Made by a program: the position numbers and the translations under genes. From Salinisphaera sp963835375 (GTDB taxonomy: Bacteria > Pseudomonadota > Gammaproteobacteria > Nevskiales > Salinisphaeraceae): a stretch of 64,000 nt of DNA. Location of the stretch: contig CAWIGB010000038.1 of assembly GCA_963835375.1 (NCBI GenBank), forward strand, positions 248,001-312,000, in the 5' to 3' direction. The notes under the pieces were generated by a model. It saw only the letters and a program-made list of their open reading frames with translations. It was not told the DNA's origin and made no database searches. Shown here piece by piece: positions 49,825-58,082 of the stretch; within the stretch, counting starts at the first letter, position 1; every line of letters begins with the position of its first letter.

Positions 49825-50178
49825 ATGGCACGAGTCAGTCGCGGCGTGACGGCCAAGGCCCGTCACAAGAAGATTCTCAAGAAAGCCAAGGGCTACTACG
49901 GCGCGCGCAGCCGCACGTTCCGGGTGGCGAACCAGGCGGTCATCAAGGCCGGCCAGTACGCCTATCGCGACCGTCGCAATCGCAAGCGCGATTTCCGCTC
50001 GCTGTGGATTACCCGGATCAGTGCCGCCGCCAAGGCGCAGGGCATGTCCTACAGCACGCTGATGAACGGCCTGAAGAAAGCCGGTATCGAGCTGGATCGG
50101 AAGATCCTTGCCGATCTCGCCGTGCGCGACAAGGCGACTTTCGCCGCTGTGCTGGAGCAGGCCAAGGCCGCCCAATAG
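49825..50178 (+). CDS. rplT: 50S ribosomal protein L20
   Basis: This 117-residue protein begins ARVSRGVTAKARHKKILKKA, with the long basic N-terminal extension of L20, and contains the family stretch WITRISAAAKAQGMSYSTLM. L20 is needed early in 50S assembly and in Escherichia coli represses its own operon through an mRNA structure. The frame is intact. Confidence 0.95.
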   Translation: MARVSRGVTAKARHKKILKKAKGYYGARSRTFRVANQAVIKAGQYAYRDRRNRKRDFRSLWITRISAAAKAQGMSYSTLMNGLKKAGIELDRKILADLAVRDKATFAAVLEQAKAAQ

Positions 50179-50225
50179 CTGCCATCGCCCGCGCCCGAGG
50201 CGCGTTCAGGTGATTGATGGCGATC

Positions 50226-50260
50226 AAAGGGAAAGGCCGCGGCCTTTCCCTTTTATTTTG
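50226..50260 (+). terminator. Terminator or attenuator between rplT and pheS
   Basis: A perfect 28-base palindrome (50226-50253, 14 bases per arm, centre GGCCGCGGCC) is followed by a T-rich stretch TTTTATTTT. It can end the infC-rpmI-rplT transcript or attenuate read-through into pheS-pheT. No Phe-rich leader peptide of the Escherichia coli type is visible before it. Confidence 0.7.
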
Positions 50261-50309
50261 TGGGCGTCCTGAAGACCGGAATACGAAAACGGCCGGGAGG
50301 GCCGACCGC

Positions 50310-51311
50310 ATGACGAGTGAACTCGAGCAGCTGCGCGAACGCGCAGTCTCCGATATCGCAGCGGCCGAGGATCTGCGCGCCCTCGATGCGCAGCGCGTCG
50401 CATGGCTGGGCAAGAAGGGCGAGATCACCACGCGTCTCAAGGCGCTGGGGTCGCTCCCGGCCGATGAGCGCAAGTCAGCGGGCGCGGCGATCAACGCGCT
50501 CAAGCGCGAGCTCGCGGAGGCGATCGAGGCGCGACGGCATGAACTCGAGGAACGGCAGTTCGCCGAGCGCATGGCGCGCGAATCGGTCGACGTCACACTG
50601 CCCGGACGAGGGGAGACGCCCGGCGCGATCCATCCGATCACGCTGACTCGACGTCGCATCGAGGCGTTGTTCGTCCAACGGGGTTTCGAGGTGGTCGAAG
50701 GCCCCGAGATCGAGGACGACTACCATAACTTCGAGGCCCTCAATGTGCCGCCGGATCATCCGGCGCGCGCCATGCAGGACACATTCTATCTCGACGCGGG
50801 TCGCCTTCTACTGCGCACCCATACGTCGCCGGTGCAGATCCGCACGATGGAGCGGCGCCAGCCGCCGATCCGGGTGATTGCGCCGGGTCGCGTCTATCGC
50901 CACGATTCCGATCGCACGCACAGCCCCATGTTTCATCAGGTCGAAGGGTTGTATGTCGCCGAGCATGTGAGCTTCGCGGAGCTGCGGGCGGAGCTGCAGT
51001 CCTTTCTCGAAGCATTCTTCGATACCGAGCTCACGTTGCGATTCCGGCCCTCGTATTTCCCGTTCACGGAGCCCTCGGCCGAGGTGGATATCGACGGTCT
51101 CGGTCTTGGCACCGGCTCGGGCTGGATGGAGGTGCTGGGTTGCGGCATGGTCCATCCGAACGTGCTTGAAGCGGCCGGGGTGGACCCGTCGCGTTACACC
51201 GGCTACGCCTTTGGCATGGGCATCGAGCGACTGGCGATGCTTCGGTACGGCGTGACCGATCTGCGCCAGTTCTACAACAACGACCTGCGCATGCTCGCGC
51301 AGTTCGCTTAA
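50310..51311 (+). CDS. pheS: Phenylalanine--tRNA ligase alpha subunit
   Basis: PheS is the catalytic subunit of the alpha2beta2 enzyme. The 333-residue protein has an N-terminal coiled coil, class II motif 2 (VIAPGRVYRHDSDRTHSPMF) and the C-terminal region YTGYAFGMGIERLAMLRYGV. GGGAGG lies upstream of the ATG at 50310; an upstream in-frame ATG at 50214 lies before the palindrome and is rejected. pheT follows after 9 bases. Confidence 0.95.
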   Translation: MTSELEQLRERAVSDIAAAEDLRALDAQRVAWLGKKGEITTRLKALGSLPADERKSAGAAINALKRELAEAIEARRHELEERQFAERMARESVDVTLPGRGETPGAIHPITLTRRRIEALFVQRGFEVVEGPEIEDDYHNFEALNVPPDHPARAMQDTFYLDAGRLLLRTHTSPVQIRTMERRQPPIRVIAPGRVYRHDSDRTHSPMFHQVEGLYVAEHVSFAELRAELQSFLEAFFDTELTLRFRPSYFPFTEPSAEVDIDGLGLGTGSGWMEVLGCGMVHPNVLEAAGVDPSRYTGYAFGMGIERLAMLRYGVTDLRQFYNNDLRMLAQFA

Positions 51312-51320
51312 GGACGCGCT

Positions 51321-53705
51321 ATGAGAATCAGCGAGCAATGGCTGCGTGAATGGGTGAAGGTCGACGCAGATATCGAGGCCATCGCCGAGCAGCTGACGAT
51401 GGCGGGGCTGGAAGTCGATGCCATCGATCCGGCGGCCCCCGATCTGACCGGCGTGGTGATCGGCGAAGTGCTGAGCTGCGACAACCATCCGGATGCCGAC
51501 AAACTCCGCGTCTGCCAGGTCGAGATCGGCGGCGAGCGTCAGCAGATCGTCTGCGGGGCGCCGAATGTCGCAACCGGGGTCCGTGCTCCCGTGGCGACGG
51601 TCGGCGCCTGCCTGCCGAATGGCATGAAGATCAAGGCAGCCAAGCTGCGCGGCGTCGCCTCCAACGGCATGCTGTGCAGCGCCGCCGAGCTGGGGCTGAA
51701 CAGTGATACCGGCGGTTTGTGGCTGTTGCCGTCCGATGCGCCGGTGGGCCAGGCGCTTGCGGATTATCTGAACACGAACGACACCGTGCTCGAGATCGAT
51801 CTCACGCCGAATCGCGGCGATTGCCTGAGCATGCGCGGGGTCGCGCGCGAAGTGGCGGTCGCCTTTGGCGCCGAATTGACGGCTACGCCTGCCCCTGTGC
51901 CCACCGAGGGCGGCGCTTCGGCTACGGACATCACCATCCAGGCCTCTGACCTGTGCGCGGCCTATGCCGGCCGTCGCGTCGACGGCGTCGACCCGGCCGC
52001 CACGGCACCGGTCTGGATGCGCGAGCGGTTGCGCCGGGCCGGCATCCGCTCGATCAATCTGGCGGTCGATATCGGCAACTACGTCATGCTCGACATCGGG
52101 CAGCCGATGCATGCCTTCGATGCCGACAAGCTCGTTGGCGGCATTCGCGTACGTCGCGCTCGCGCCGGGGAGCCGATCACGACCCTGGATGGCCAGGAGG
52201 TCGAGTTGCTCGCGGACACGCTTGTCATCGCGGACGATCGCGGCCCGGTCGCGATTGCCGGCATGATTGGCGGCCAACGTACGGCGGTCGACGAGAATAC
52301 GCGCAACATTCTGTTCGAAGCGGCATGCTTCACTCCGGCCGCCGTTGCCGGCCAGGGACGCCGCTACAAAATCCATACGGACTCGCTGCACCGCTTTGAA
52401 CGCGGTGTTGATCCCGCGCTGCATGCGATCGCTCTGGATCGTGCCAGCGTGCTGCTCGCGCAGATCGGTGGCGGCGTCTGCGGGCCTGCGAAAATCGTTG
52501 AAGGGCAGCCGGTATGGCCCGGCAGTCGCGATATCGAACTGCGCGGCGAACAGTTGGGCCGCCTGCTCGGGCAGTCCATTTCCGCTGACTTCATTGCGAA
52601 CGCGCTGGTTGGTCTGGGTGCATCCTGTGAGCGTACTGCCGATCAGACATGGCGGGTGGTGCCCCCGAGCTGGCGCTACGATCTCGCGATCGAAGCCGAT
52701 CTGGTCGAGGAGGTCGCGCGCGTCTACGGATACGACCGGTTGACCACGGAAGCGGCAGGCGTGGCGCTCCCCGCAGCGCGGGTGGGCCATGCGCTGCTCG
52801 AAGCGACGGCGCCGGGCGAGGTTCTGCGTCAACGCGGCTATCACGAAGCGATCACGTACAGTTTCGTCGAGCCCGAGCTGCACGCCGAGCTCACCGGGGG
52901 CGCATCGGCCTTGGCGCTCGACAACCCGATTTCAGACCAGATGATCGTGATGCGGCGGACGCTCTGGGCCGGTCTGCTGGGGGCCTGGGCGCACAACAGC
53001 CGCCGACAACAGCCCCGCGTTCGCCTTTATGAGCAAGGGCTGCGGTTCTGGCCGGACGGCGATGCCGAGAACGGCATGGCACAGGTCGACACGATCGCGG
53101 GCCTGATCGCCGGTACCGCGCGGCCGCAGCACTGGAGCGAGCCCGGCCGTGAGGTCGATTTCTTCGACATTCGTGGTGACGTCGAGGCATTGTTTGCACG
53201 CAGCGCTCGCGTTCCCGTATTGCGTGTCGAGGCTCACCCGGCGCTGCATCCCGGGCGTTCGGCACGGATTTATGTTGACGAGCGGCCCGTAGGCTGGATC
53301 GGCCAGCTGGCGCCCGGTTTCGCCCGTCGCTACAAGGGCCAGGCGCTGCCCTATCTGTTCGAGATCGACCGCAGTGCCTTGGATGCGACCGACGTGGTGC
53401 GCTATGTCGCGCCGTCCGACCAACCCCGGGTTGCTCGCGATCTCGCGTTGGTGGTGCCCGAAGAGGTGGTCGTGGGGGATCTGGTCGAGGCCGTGAATGA
53501 GCTTGATGACGAGTTGATCCAGTCGGTCGACGTGTTCGATATATTCCGCGGACAAGATCTGGAGACGGGTTTCAAAAGCGTAGCTTTAAGCTTGATTTTC
53601 CAAGATAAAACGAGCACGCTTAATGACGAGACGGTTGATCAAATCATAATTAATGTAACCGACGTTCTGCGCGCGCGTTTTGGCGCCAGGCTCAGGGGGG
53701 AATGA
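51321..53705 (+). CDS. pheT: Phenylalanine--tRNA ligase beta subunit
   Basis: This 794-residue subunit has the usual order: an EMAP-like tRNA-binding domain (about residues 40-150, VVIGEVLSCDNHPDADKLRV), the B3/B4 editing domain, B5, the pseudo-catalytic core and the C-terminal ferredoxin-like anticodon-binding domain (PSDQPRVARDLALVVPEEV). The frame is fully intact, a useful contrast to the frameshifted genes around it. The ihfA gene starts 1 base after its stop. Confidence 0.95.
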   Translation: MRISEQWLREWVKVDADIEAIAEQLTMAGLEVDAIDPAAPDLTGVVIGEVLSCDNHPDADKLRVCQVEIGGERQQIVCGAPNVATGVRAPVATVGACLPNGMKIKAAKLRGVASNGMLCSAAELGLNSDTGGLWLLPSDAPVGQALADYLNTNDTVLEIDLTPNRGDCLSMRGVAREVAVAFGAELTATPAPVPTEGGASATDITIQASDLCAAYAGRRVDGVDPAATAPVWMRERLRRAGIRSINLAVDIGNYVMLDIGQPMHAFDADKLVGGIRVRRARAGEPITTLDGQEVELLADTLVIADDRGPVAIAGMIGGQRTAVDENTRNILFEAACFTPAAVAGQGRRYKIHTDSLHRFERGVDPALHAIALDRASVLLAQIGGGVCGPAKIVEGQPVWPGSRDIELRGEQLGRLLGQSISADFIANALVGLGASCERTADQTWRVVPPSWRYDLAIEADLVEEVARVYGYDRLTTEAAGVALPAARVGHALLEATAPGEVLRQRGYHEAITYSFVEPELHAELTGGASALALDNPISDQMIVMRRTLWAGLLGAWAHNSRRQQPRVRLYEQGLRFWPDGDAENGMAQVDTIAGLIAGTARPQHWSEPGREVDFFDIRGDVEALFARSARVPVLRVEAHPALHPGRSARIYVDERPVGWIGQLAPGFARRYKGQALPYLFEIDRSALDATDVVRYVAPSDQPRVARDLALVVPEEVVVGDLVEAVNELDDELIQSVDVFDIFRGQDLETGFKSVALSLIFQDKTSTLNDETVDQIIINVTDVLRARFGARLRGE

Positions 53706-53706
53706 C

Positions 53707-54006
53707 GTGGCGCTTACCAAAGCGGATCTGACGGAAGGGCTGTTCGAACAGCTCGGCTTCAACAAGCGAGAGTCCAAGGAATTTGTCGATCTCTTCTTCG
53801 AAGAACTTCGAAGCACGCTGGAAGAGGGCGACTACGTCAAGCTGTCCGGCTTCGGCAACTTCGAGCTTCGAGACAAGAATGAGCGACCGGGTCGGAACCC
53901 CAAAACCGGTGAAGAAATCCCAATCTCGGCACGACGTGTCGTCAGCTTCAAGCCCGGGCAGAAAATGCGAGCCCGGGTCGAGTCCCGAGCTGACGCCAAC
54001 GGCTGA
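53707..54006 (+). CDS. ihfA: Integration host factor subunit alpha
   Basis: IHF alpha pairs with IHF beta to bend DNA sharply at specific sites. The 99-residue protein begins ALTKADLTEGLFEQLGFNKR and has the DNA-binding arm FGNFELRDKNERPGRNPKTG. The start is GTG at 53707, right after the pheT TGA and behind a GGGGGG-rich ribosome site. This is the invariant place of ihfA in Gammaproteobacteria. Confidence 0.95.
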   Translation: MALTKADLTEGLFEQLGFNKRESKEFVDLFFEELRSTLEEGDYVKLSGFGNFELRDKNERPGRNPKTGEEIPISARRVVSFKPGQKMRARVESRADANG

Positions 54007-54356
54007 AGCAGCGGCGTTACCGCCCATTCCCGACAAGCGCTACTTTTCCATCGGTGAAGCAAGTGATCTGTGCCGGGTGAAATCGCATGTTCTGCGTTAC
54101 TGGGAGCAGGAGTTCACCCAGCTCAAGCCGGTCAAGCGTCGCGGCAATCGGCGGTATTACCAGCAGCACGACATTCAGATCGCCCGTGATATCCGTAACC
54201 TGCTCTACGACCAGGGATTCACCATCCAGGGTGCGCGGCAGCAGCTGGACGGCAAAGGGCCGGACATTGGCCTCGCTCGGCGAGAGCGGGGCGGCCGATT
54301 CGCTGGCATCGGTTCGCAAGGAGCTTGAGTCGATCGCGCAGTCTCTGGCGAGCTGA
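53990..54356 (+). CDS. MerR-family transcriptional regulator (one frameshift)
   Basis: A small MerR-type protein commonly follows ihfA in Gammaproteobacteria. Its winged helix is clear: KRYFSIGEASDLCRVKSHVL then RYWEQEFTQLKPVKRRGNRR and IRNLLYDQGFTIQGARQQL. No ATG, GTG or TTG lies in frame before it; CTG at 53990 is the nearest candidate, so either a rare start or an indel hides the true one. Another shift near 54265 is needed to reach the helical end RKELESIAQSLAS and the stop at 54354-54356. It overlaps the end of ihfA in another frame. Its targets are unknown. Confidence 0.75.
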
Positions 54357-54364
54357 TTCTCGTG

Positions 54365-54392
54365 TTGCCAGCGTCGCAAAGTCTGATATGAT
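54365..54392 (+). promoter_or_regulatory. Sigma-70 promoter of tRNA-Pro
   Basis: TTGCCA (54365-54370) and TATGAT (54387-54392) stand 16 bases apart, and the tRNA starts 11 bases after the -10 box. This is close to the promoters of the other two tRNA genes in the window. Confidence 0.6.
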
Positions 54393-54403
54393 GCGCAGCT
54401 CGT

Positions 54404-54480
54404 CGGGGTATGGCGCAGTTTGGTAGCGCGTCTGCATGGGGTGCAGAAGGTCGTAGGTTCAAATCCTGCTACCCCGACCA
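54404..54480 (+). tRNA. tRNA-Pro (GGG)
   Basis: Seventy-seven bases form a full cloverleaf: acceptor CGGGGTA with TACCCCG, D-arm GGCGCAGTTTGGTAGCGC, anticodon stem TCTGC/GCAGA with loop ATGGGGT (anticodon GGG), T-arm AGGTTCAAATCCT, and encoded CCA. It is the last conserved gene before the accessory region. Confidence 0.95.
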
Positions 54481-54501
54481 TAAAATCAAGAAGTTATGGA
54501 G

Positions 54502-54524
54502 GCCAGCAAAGCGCTGGCTTTTTT
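54502..54524 (+). terminator. Rho-independent terminator after tRNA-Pro
   Basis: GCCAGC (54502-54507) pairs with GCTGGC (54513-54518) across an AAAGC loop and is followed directly by six T residues. From here to 54735 I see no gene. Confidence 0.8.
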
Positions 54525-54735
54525 GTGTCCGGCTGGTGTCCGGGCGTGTACCAACGCTGGCAGCTGGAATGCATGGCTGAACTGCCTGCAACTCCCGCTC
54601 GTTCAAATGCGCGCTATAACGCTGTATCGGCATTGCCCGCGCATGTCGAATGCCCCCGCAAAGGCTTCTCAAGAAACAGCAGATATCGACTGGCCGACTC
54701 TCGCCGTGCTTTCGGCCAGAATGGCGCCTCCTGGG

Positions 54736-55317
54736 TTAGCTCTGAATCCGCACGAGCCGGTACCCGTCCAACGGCTCAAAAAAGATCTCGCCGCCCTCGG
54801 GGTCGATGTCGTCCGTTTTTTCGATCGGGCGGACGTCGTCCCAGTAGCCGATTTGCCTGGCGAGTGCTCGGGCATCGAGGTTGTCCGCCAACTCAAGGAT
54901 TTCGTCTATTTCATCCGCTGGAAGGCAGGGCATCCAGAGCGGCGCAAGCGCATGCCTAGCCTGGGCGGACTCTTCGATCCATGACTGACCCAGATGCCGG
55001 AGCAGCCAGCGCCGCAGCGCGCGACATTCGGGGTGATATTTCGAGTCGGTGTTCGACAGCAGTTGGGCGGCCTTGAACCGGCCCGGTAGGTCGACCCGAA
55101 AAGCGCTTGAACCGTCCGCCCCGCTGGCCAGCGCGAGATCCGGGCTGGGGCTGGCATACACGGCATGGCGTCGACAGGGCATGTGCGATGGGCGCGCCCA
55201 TTCCCACAGATTGTCGACGACATAAGGCACGTTGCCCGGCGGGCGGGCAGTTGAGCGCGGGGCCAGCACTTCGGTGGTAATGGCCTTGTGCGCGGGCAGG
55301 GCGCGGAATATTTGCAT
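54736..55317 (-). CDS. Hypothetical protein, second gene of the WYL-linked module
   Basis: I do not recognise this 193-residue protein. Visible features are an N-terminal stretch QIFRALPAHKAIT, then NVPYVVDNLWEWARPSHMPC and RRHAVYASPSPDLALASG, and an acidic, Leu-rich C-terminal half (ADEIDEILELADNLDARALA). There is no signal peptide or membrane helix. The short conserved-looking blocks with Arg, His and Tyr followed by ASP could suggest an ADP-ribosyltransferase-like fold, but this is only a guess. GAGGA lies before its ATG inside the end of the upstream gene, nine bases away, so the two are co-translated. Confidence 0.65.
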   Translation of the reverse strand: MQIFRALPAHKAITTEVLAPRSTARPPGNVPYVVDNLWEWARPSHMPCRRHAVYASPSPDLALASGADGSSAFRVDLPGRFKAAQLLSNTDSKYHPECRALRRWLLRHLGQSWIEESAQARHALAPLWMPCLPADEIDEILELADNLDARALARQIGYWDDVRPIEKTDDIDPEGGEIFFEPLDGYRLVRIQS

Positions 55318-55326
55318 CAGGCATCC

Positions 55327-56553
55327 TCAGCCGGAGACTTTAACGTCAATATCGATACGCTCACTGCTTGGAACTTTAACCGCGACGACCACTGGACTGA
55401 ATTCAGCATCTGGAAAGACGGTGTGCGTGGTAAGCCCTTGCGTTAAAGCCTCCGGCAACAACGTCAAAAATTTCGCGAAGACCTCGTCCTTGAAATAATC
55501 AACCGCGCTATGCCCAGACTTAGTGTTGGCTATAGTTGATTCACCGGCTTGGCGGACCAAGGGCGCGAGTTCGACAGCCAATTCAAAACGCCGGGGCGAT
55601 GTGTATACGAGACGCGGCCGTTGTTTGAACACTGTGTAACGAGGTTTGGCTGCCTCGAAATCTTCGGAGAACGCTGTTTGGGCCTGTTTTAAGCTTTCCA
55701 GCAAGCGCGGCACGAGAAGGGCCTTGGCTCGTGCTGCGCTGGCGTCTGCGATCTGACGGGTGAGAAATCGCCGTTGCCACTCGTCCCAGCGTTCATGGAC
55801 CGGAGCACATACCTGATTGTCATCTGCATCAGCGCCGAGAAGTAGGTCAAGGGCCCGCTGGCGACGTTTCGGATCAGTACCTGACCAGCCGGTGTCCTGT
55901 GGCATCTTCTCTGTGATGCTGGTTTCGACGTCATCGATCGTGTTCCGGAAGGCGCGTGAGATCGACGGGTCGGCGCGTACGCAGGAGAATGTTTTACCTA
56001 AAGCCAGAATTTCCACGGCGTCGAGGCATTGCTCATTTGCTTCGTGTCCATGCCCTCTAAGCTTGCGGTAGCTTGCGAAGCGCAGCCCCTGGCTCAGCGT
56101 TCTGTCGAAGCCGCCAAGGCGTGCCGCAATGTCCGGGTAATCCTGTCGGATCAAGCATAGCCAGGCGATCGCGATATAAGTCGGGAAATAGACGAACTCC
56201 ACGCGTGCATCCGAGGGCATGGCGGCGTCGCGCGGGATAGCCCACGATCCGGTTTTCATTGCCGGTGCGGTGTCGTGACGTTGTAGCGCCATGAGGCGCT
56301 GGGTAAAAAGTTCGATGTTGTCGACAGAGGGTAATGTGGCTTCGGACGGATTAAACAGGTCGGGTGGATAGGCGCAACGCAGCATGGTGAGGCGATTGAG
56401 CCAGTCAGTGCAGACGCCGGCGAAAATCCGTGTATCGATGTCGTCGAAAGGCAGTTCGTTAAAGCGGTTGGACCAGTCGATGACATGGTTTATCGGTTGG
56501 CGCGGTTCGCTATCCAGCGGTCCGTCGAGCCAATGCAGTGCCGGGTTGTCCAT
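55327..56553 (-). CDS. Hypothetical protein, first gene after the WYL regulator
   Basis: I do not recognise this 408-residue protein. It is probably soluble, with a helical Trp-rich first half (WSNRFNELPFDDIDTRIFAG, AIAWLCLIRQDYPDIAARLG) and a C-terminal part containing YTSPRRFELAVELAPLVRQA and VVVAVKVPSSERIDIDVKVS, which looks like beta strands. Its DNA is much less GC-rich than the core: two 60-base lines I counted (55501, 55621) hold 32 and 28 G+C, against 44 in a line of pgi (22981). That points to recent acquisition. ATG 56553 has an AGGA ribosome site; a TTG at 56571 is an alternative. It ends 9 bases before the next gene. Confidence 0.65.
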   Translation of the reverse strand: MDNPALHWLDGPLDSEPRQPINHVIDWSNRFNELPFDDIDTRIFAGVCTDWLNRLTMLRCAYPPDLFNPSEATLPSVDNIELFTQRLMALQRHDTAPAMKTGSWAIPRDAAMPSDARVEFVYFPTYIAIAWLCLIRQDYPDIAARLGGFDRTLSQGLRFASYRKLRGHGHEANEQCLDAVEILALGKTFSCVRADPSISRAFRNTIDDVETSITEKMPQDTGWSGTDPKRRQRALDLLLGADADDNQVCAPVHERWDEWQRRFLTRQIADASAARAKALLVPRLLESLKQAQTAFSEDFEAAKPRYTVFKQRPRLVYTSPRRFELAVELAPLVRQAGESTIANTKSGHSAVDYFKDEVFAKFLTLLPEALTQGLTTHTVFPDAEFSPVVVAVKVPSSERIDIDVKVSG

Positions 56554-56605
56554 TGAGATATCCTGTCGCAATTGTGTGGCCTTACGTATCGGTCACTGTG
56601 TTCGT

Positions 56606-56672
56606 GCAGCCTGACCGCGGAATCGGAGCCGACATCAGCCTATCGTCAATGCCGCAGCCCGACCGCGGTCGG
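56606..56672. repeat. Direct repeats and palindrome between the WYL gene and its downstream pair
   Basis: GCAGCCTGACCGCGG (56606-56620) recurs as GCAGCCCGACCGCGG (56654-56668), one difference in 15 bases and 48 bases apart. The second copy runs into a perfect palindrome CCGACCGCGGTCGG (56659-56672). Placed just upstream of the two unknown genes on the minus strand, these look like binding sites for a regulator. Confidence 0.45.
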
Positions 56673-56700
56673 CGAGTGTCTCGATATAGCGGGATCAACC

Positions 56701-57713
56701 TCAGGTCGTCGTGTACTGCATCGCCGCGGTATCGAGCGCCTGCACGATCCGCTGACGCAGACTGGCCGGGCCGATCACCTCGACGGCGGCCCCGAACCCC
56801 AGCAGCCACCAGGTCAACTCGTCCGTATCCAGCACGGTCGCGGTCAGATGAACCCGGTCGTCGCTGCGTTCCGTGATGTGCTGATCGGTGCTGAGCGGGC
56901 GCTCGGCCAGATGAACGGCCGCCGCCCGATCGAGGGCGAGTTGGAGTTCGATGGTGCCGGAACCGGTGGGGTAGCTGAATTCCCCCGCCTCCCGGATATA
57001 GGTCTCGATCTCGAAACCCGCCGGCCGGTGGATCGTCGTGTCCAATATCTCGGCGGAGTGGATGCGGTGCAGCGCCAGCTGCACCACGTTTTCGTAGGCC
57101 CACAGCGGCCCGACGAGATAGAGCACGCCCTGGCGGCTGACCAGGCCAGCGGACTGAACTCGTAGTGCCGGGTGTAGGCCTGACCGCGCGGTTCATACGT
57201 GATCGTGACCCGTTTCTCCTCGAGCAGCGCCGCATAGACCGTGCGCTGGATCGCCGGGTCGATCGGTGCCGAGGCCAATTCCGGCCCGATGCCGATCACA
57301 TGGACCTTGTCGCGCCAGTGACTGAGCGGCTTGTGCGGCAGATCATCGAGCACGGCCCGGGCGCGCTCGAAATAGGGCGTGAGCAAGTCGAGCGTGGAGG
57401 GCGGCAACAGCGGCTGCAGGTGGCGTTCGGCGAGATTGAAGGCGAGTGCGGTGCTCGGCTCCAGGCTCGGGATCTCGATCGGCCGGAACCCCGGCGGCCA
57501 GTACCAGCGATAGCCGGGGCCGGCCTCGTCACAGGTATAGCCGAATAGCGTCGACAGCTTCGCCAGATCGCGCTCGACCGTGCGAGCGGTCACGGCGAAG
57601 TCTTCTTCCTCGAGATAAGCCGTCATCTGCCGGGTGGTGATCCAGCGCGGATGACGCGGAATCTTGCGGAGCATGCTCCACTGGCGGAACAGAGTGTCGC
57701 GATTGCCGGCCAT
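56701..57713 (-). CDS. WYL-domain transcriptional regulator (one frameshift)
   Basis: The protein of about 337 residues has an N-terminal winged helix (RWITTRQMTAYLEEEDFAVT, ARTVERDLAKLSTLFGYTCD) and a WYL domain (VYAALLEEKRVTITYEPRGQ ... GVLYLVGPLWAYENVVQLAL), then a WCX-type C-terminal part (WWLLGFGAAVEVIGPASLRQ). WYL proteins sense ligands, often nucleotides or nucleic acids, and commonly regulate phage-defence and other accessory loci. One base is missing near 57147, where the frame changes. ATG 57713 starts MAGNRDTLFRQW. The gene heads a possible minus-strand operon with the two unknown genes and is divergent from the plus-strand cluster. Confidence 0.85.
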
Positions 57714-57746
57714 CAAACATCTTGCGCATAGGTCTCCGACAGGCAG

Positions 57747-57808
57747 TGTCGCACAGGCCGTCCGGCCTTTGATCGGCCAGCAGCGGCCCCTGCGACACGG
57801 TTTGTCGC
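57747..57808. promoter_or_regulatory. Putative WYL operator in the divergent intergenic region
   Basis: GCGACACGGTTTGTCGC (57792-57808) is a perfect 6-bp inverted repeat (GCGACA/TGTCGC) with a 5-base spacer, and a further TGTCGC half-site lies at 57747-57752. The site lies 35-95 bases upstream of the WYL start, where an autoregulating repressor would bind. The rest of the 370-base gap (57714-58082) holds nothing else I can support. Confidence 0.4.
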
Positions 57809-58082
57809 GGTGGTGCGGTTTCATAGCGGCATGACACAGCTTTTGCCCCCGCGTGATCGCCACTACGGCCCCGCCCTGCGTCCTTCATACCGCAGCAGAC
57901 GCCGGCGGCGTCTGGCGGGGCGGAACGAAAGCGCTTCCTGGTCACATCGGTCGATCGACTGCCGTCCGGACTCCGACCGCCGCTCGCGCCTGACGCGGCC
58001 CCCGCGTCATCGGCCGGTGCTCTGCGCCGCGAGGCCCCGAGCCGCCGACGTCGGGCTGCCCACGTTGCATCGTCTGCATGCA

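Noticed and set aside
50808..52883. 691-residue open frame on the minus strand across pheS and pheT
   Set aside because: Antisense of two intact synthetase genes.
54481..54735. Remnant integrase or attachment site after tRNA-Pro
   Set aside because: No integrase-like translation and no second copy of the tRNA 3' end could be found in the window.
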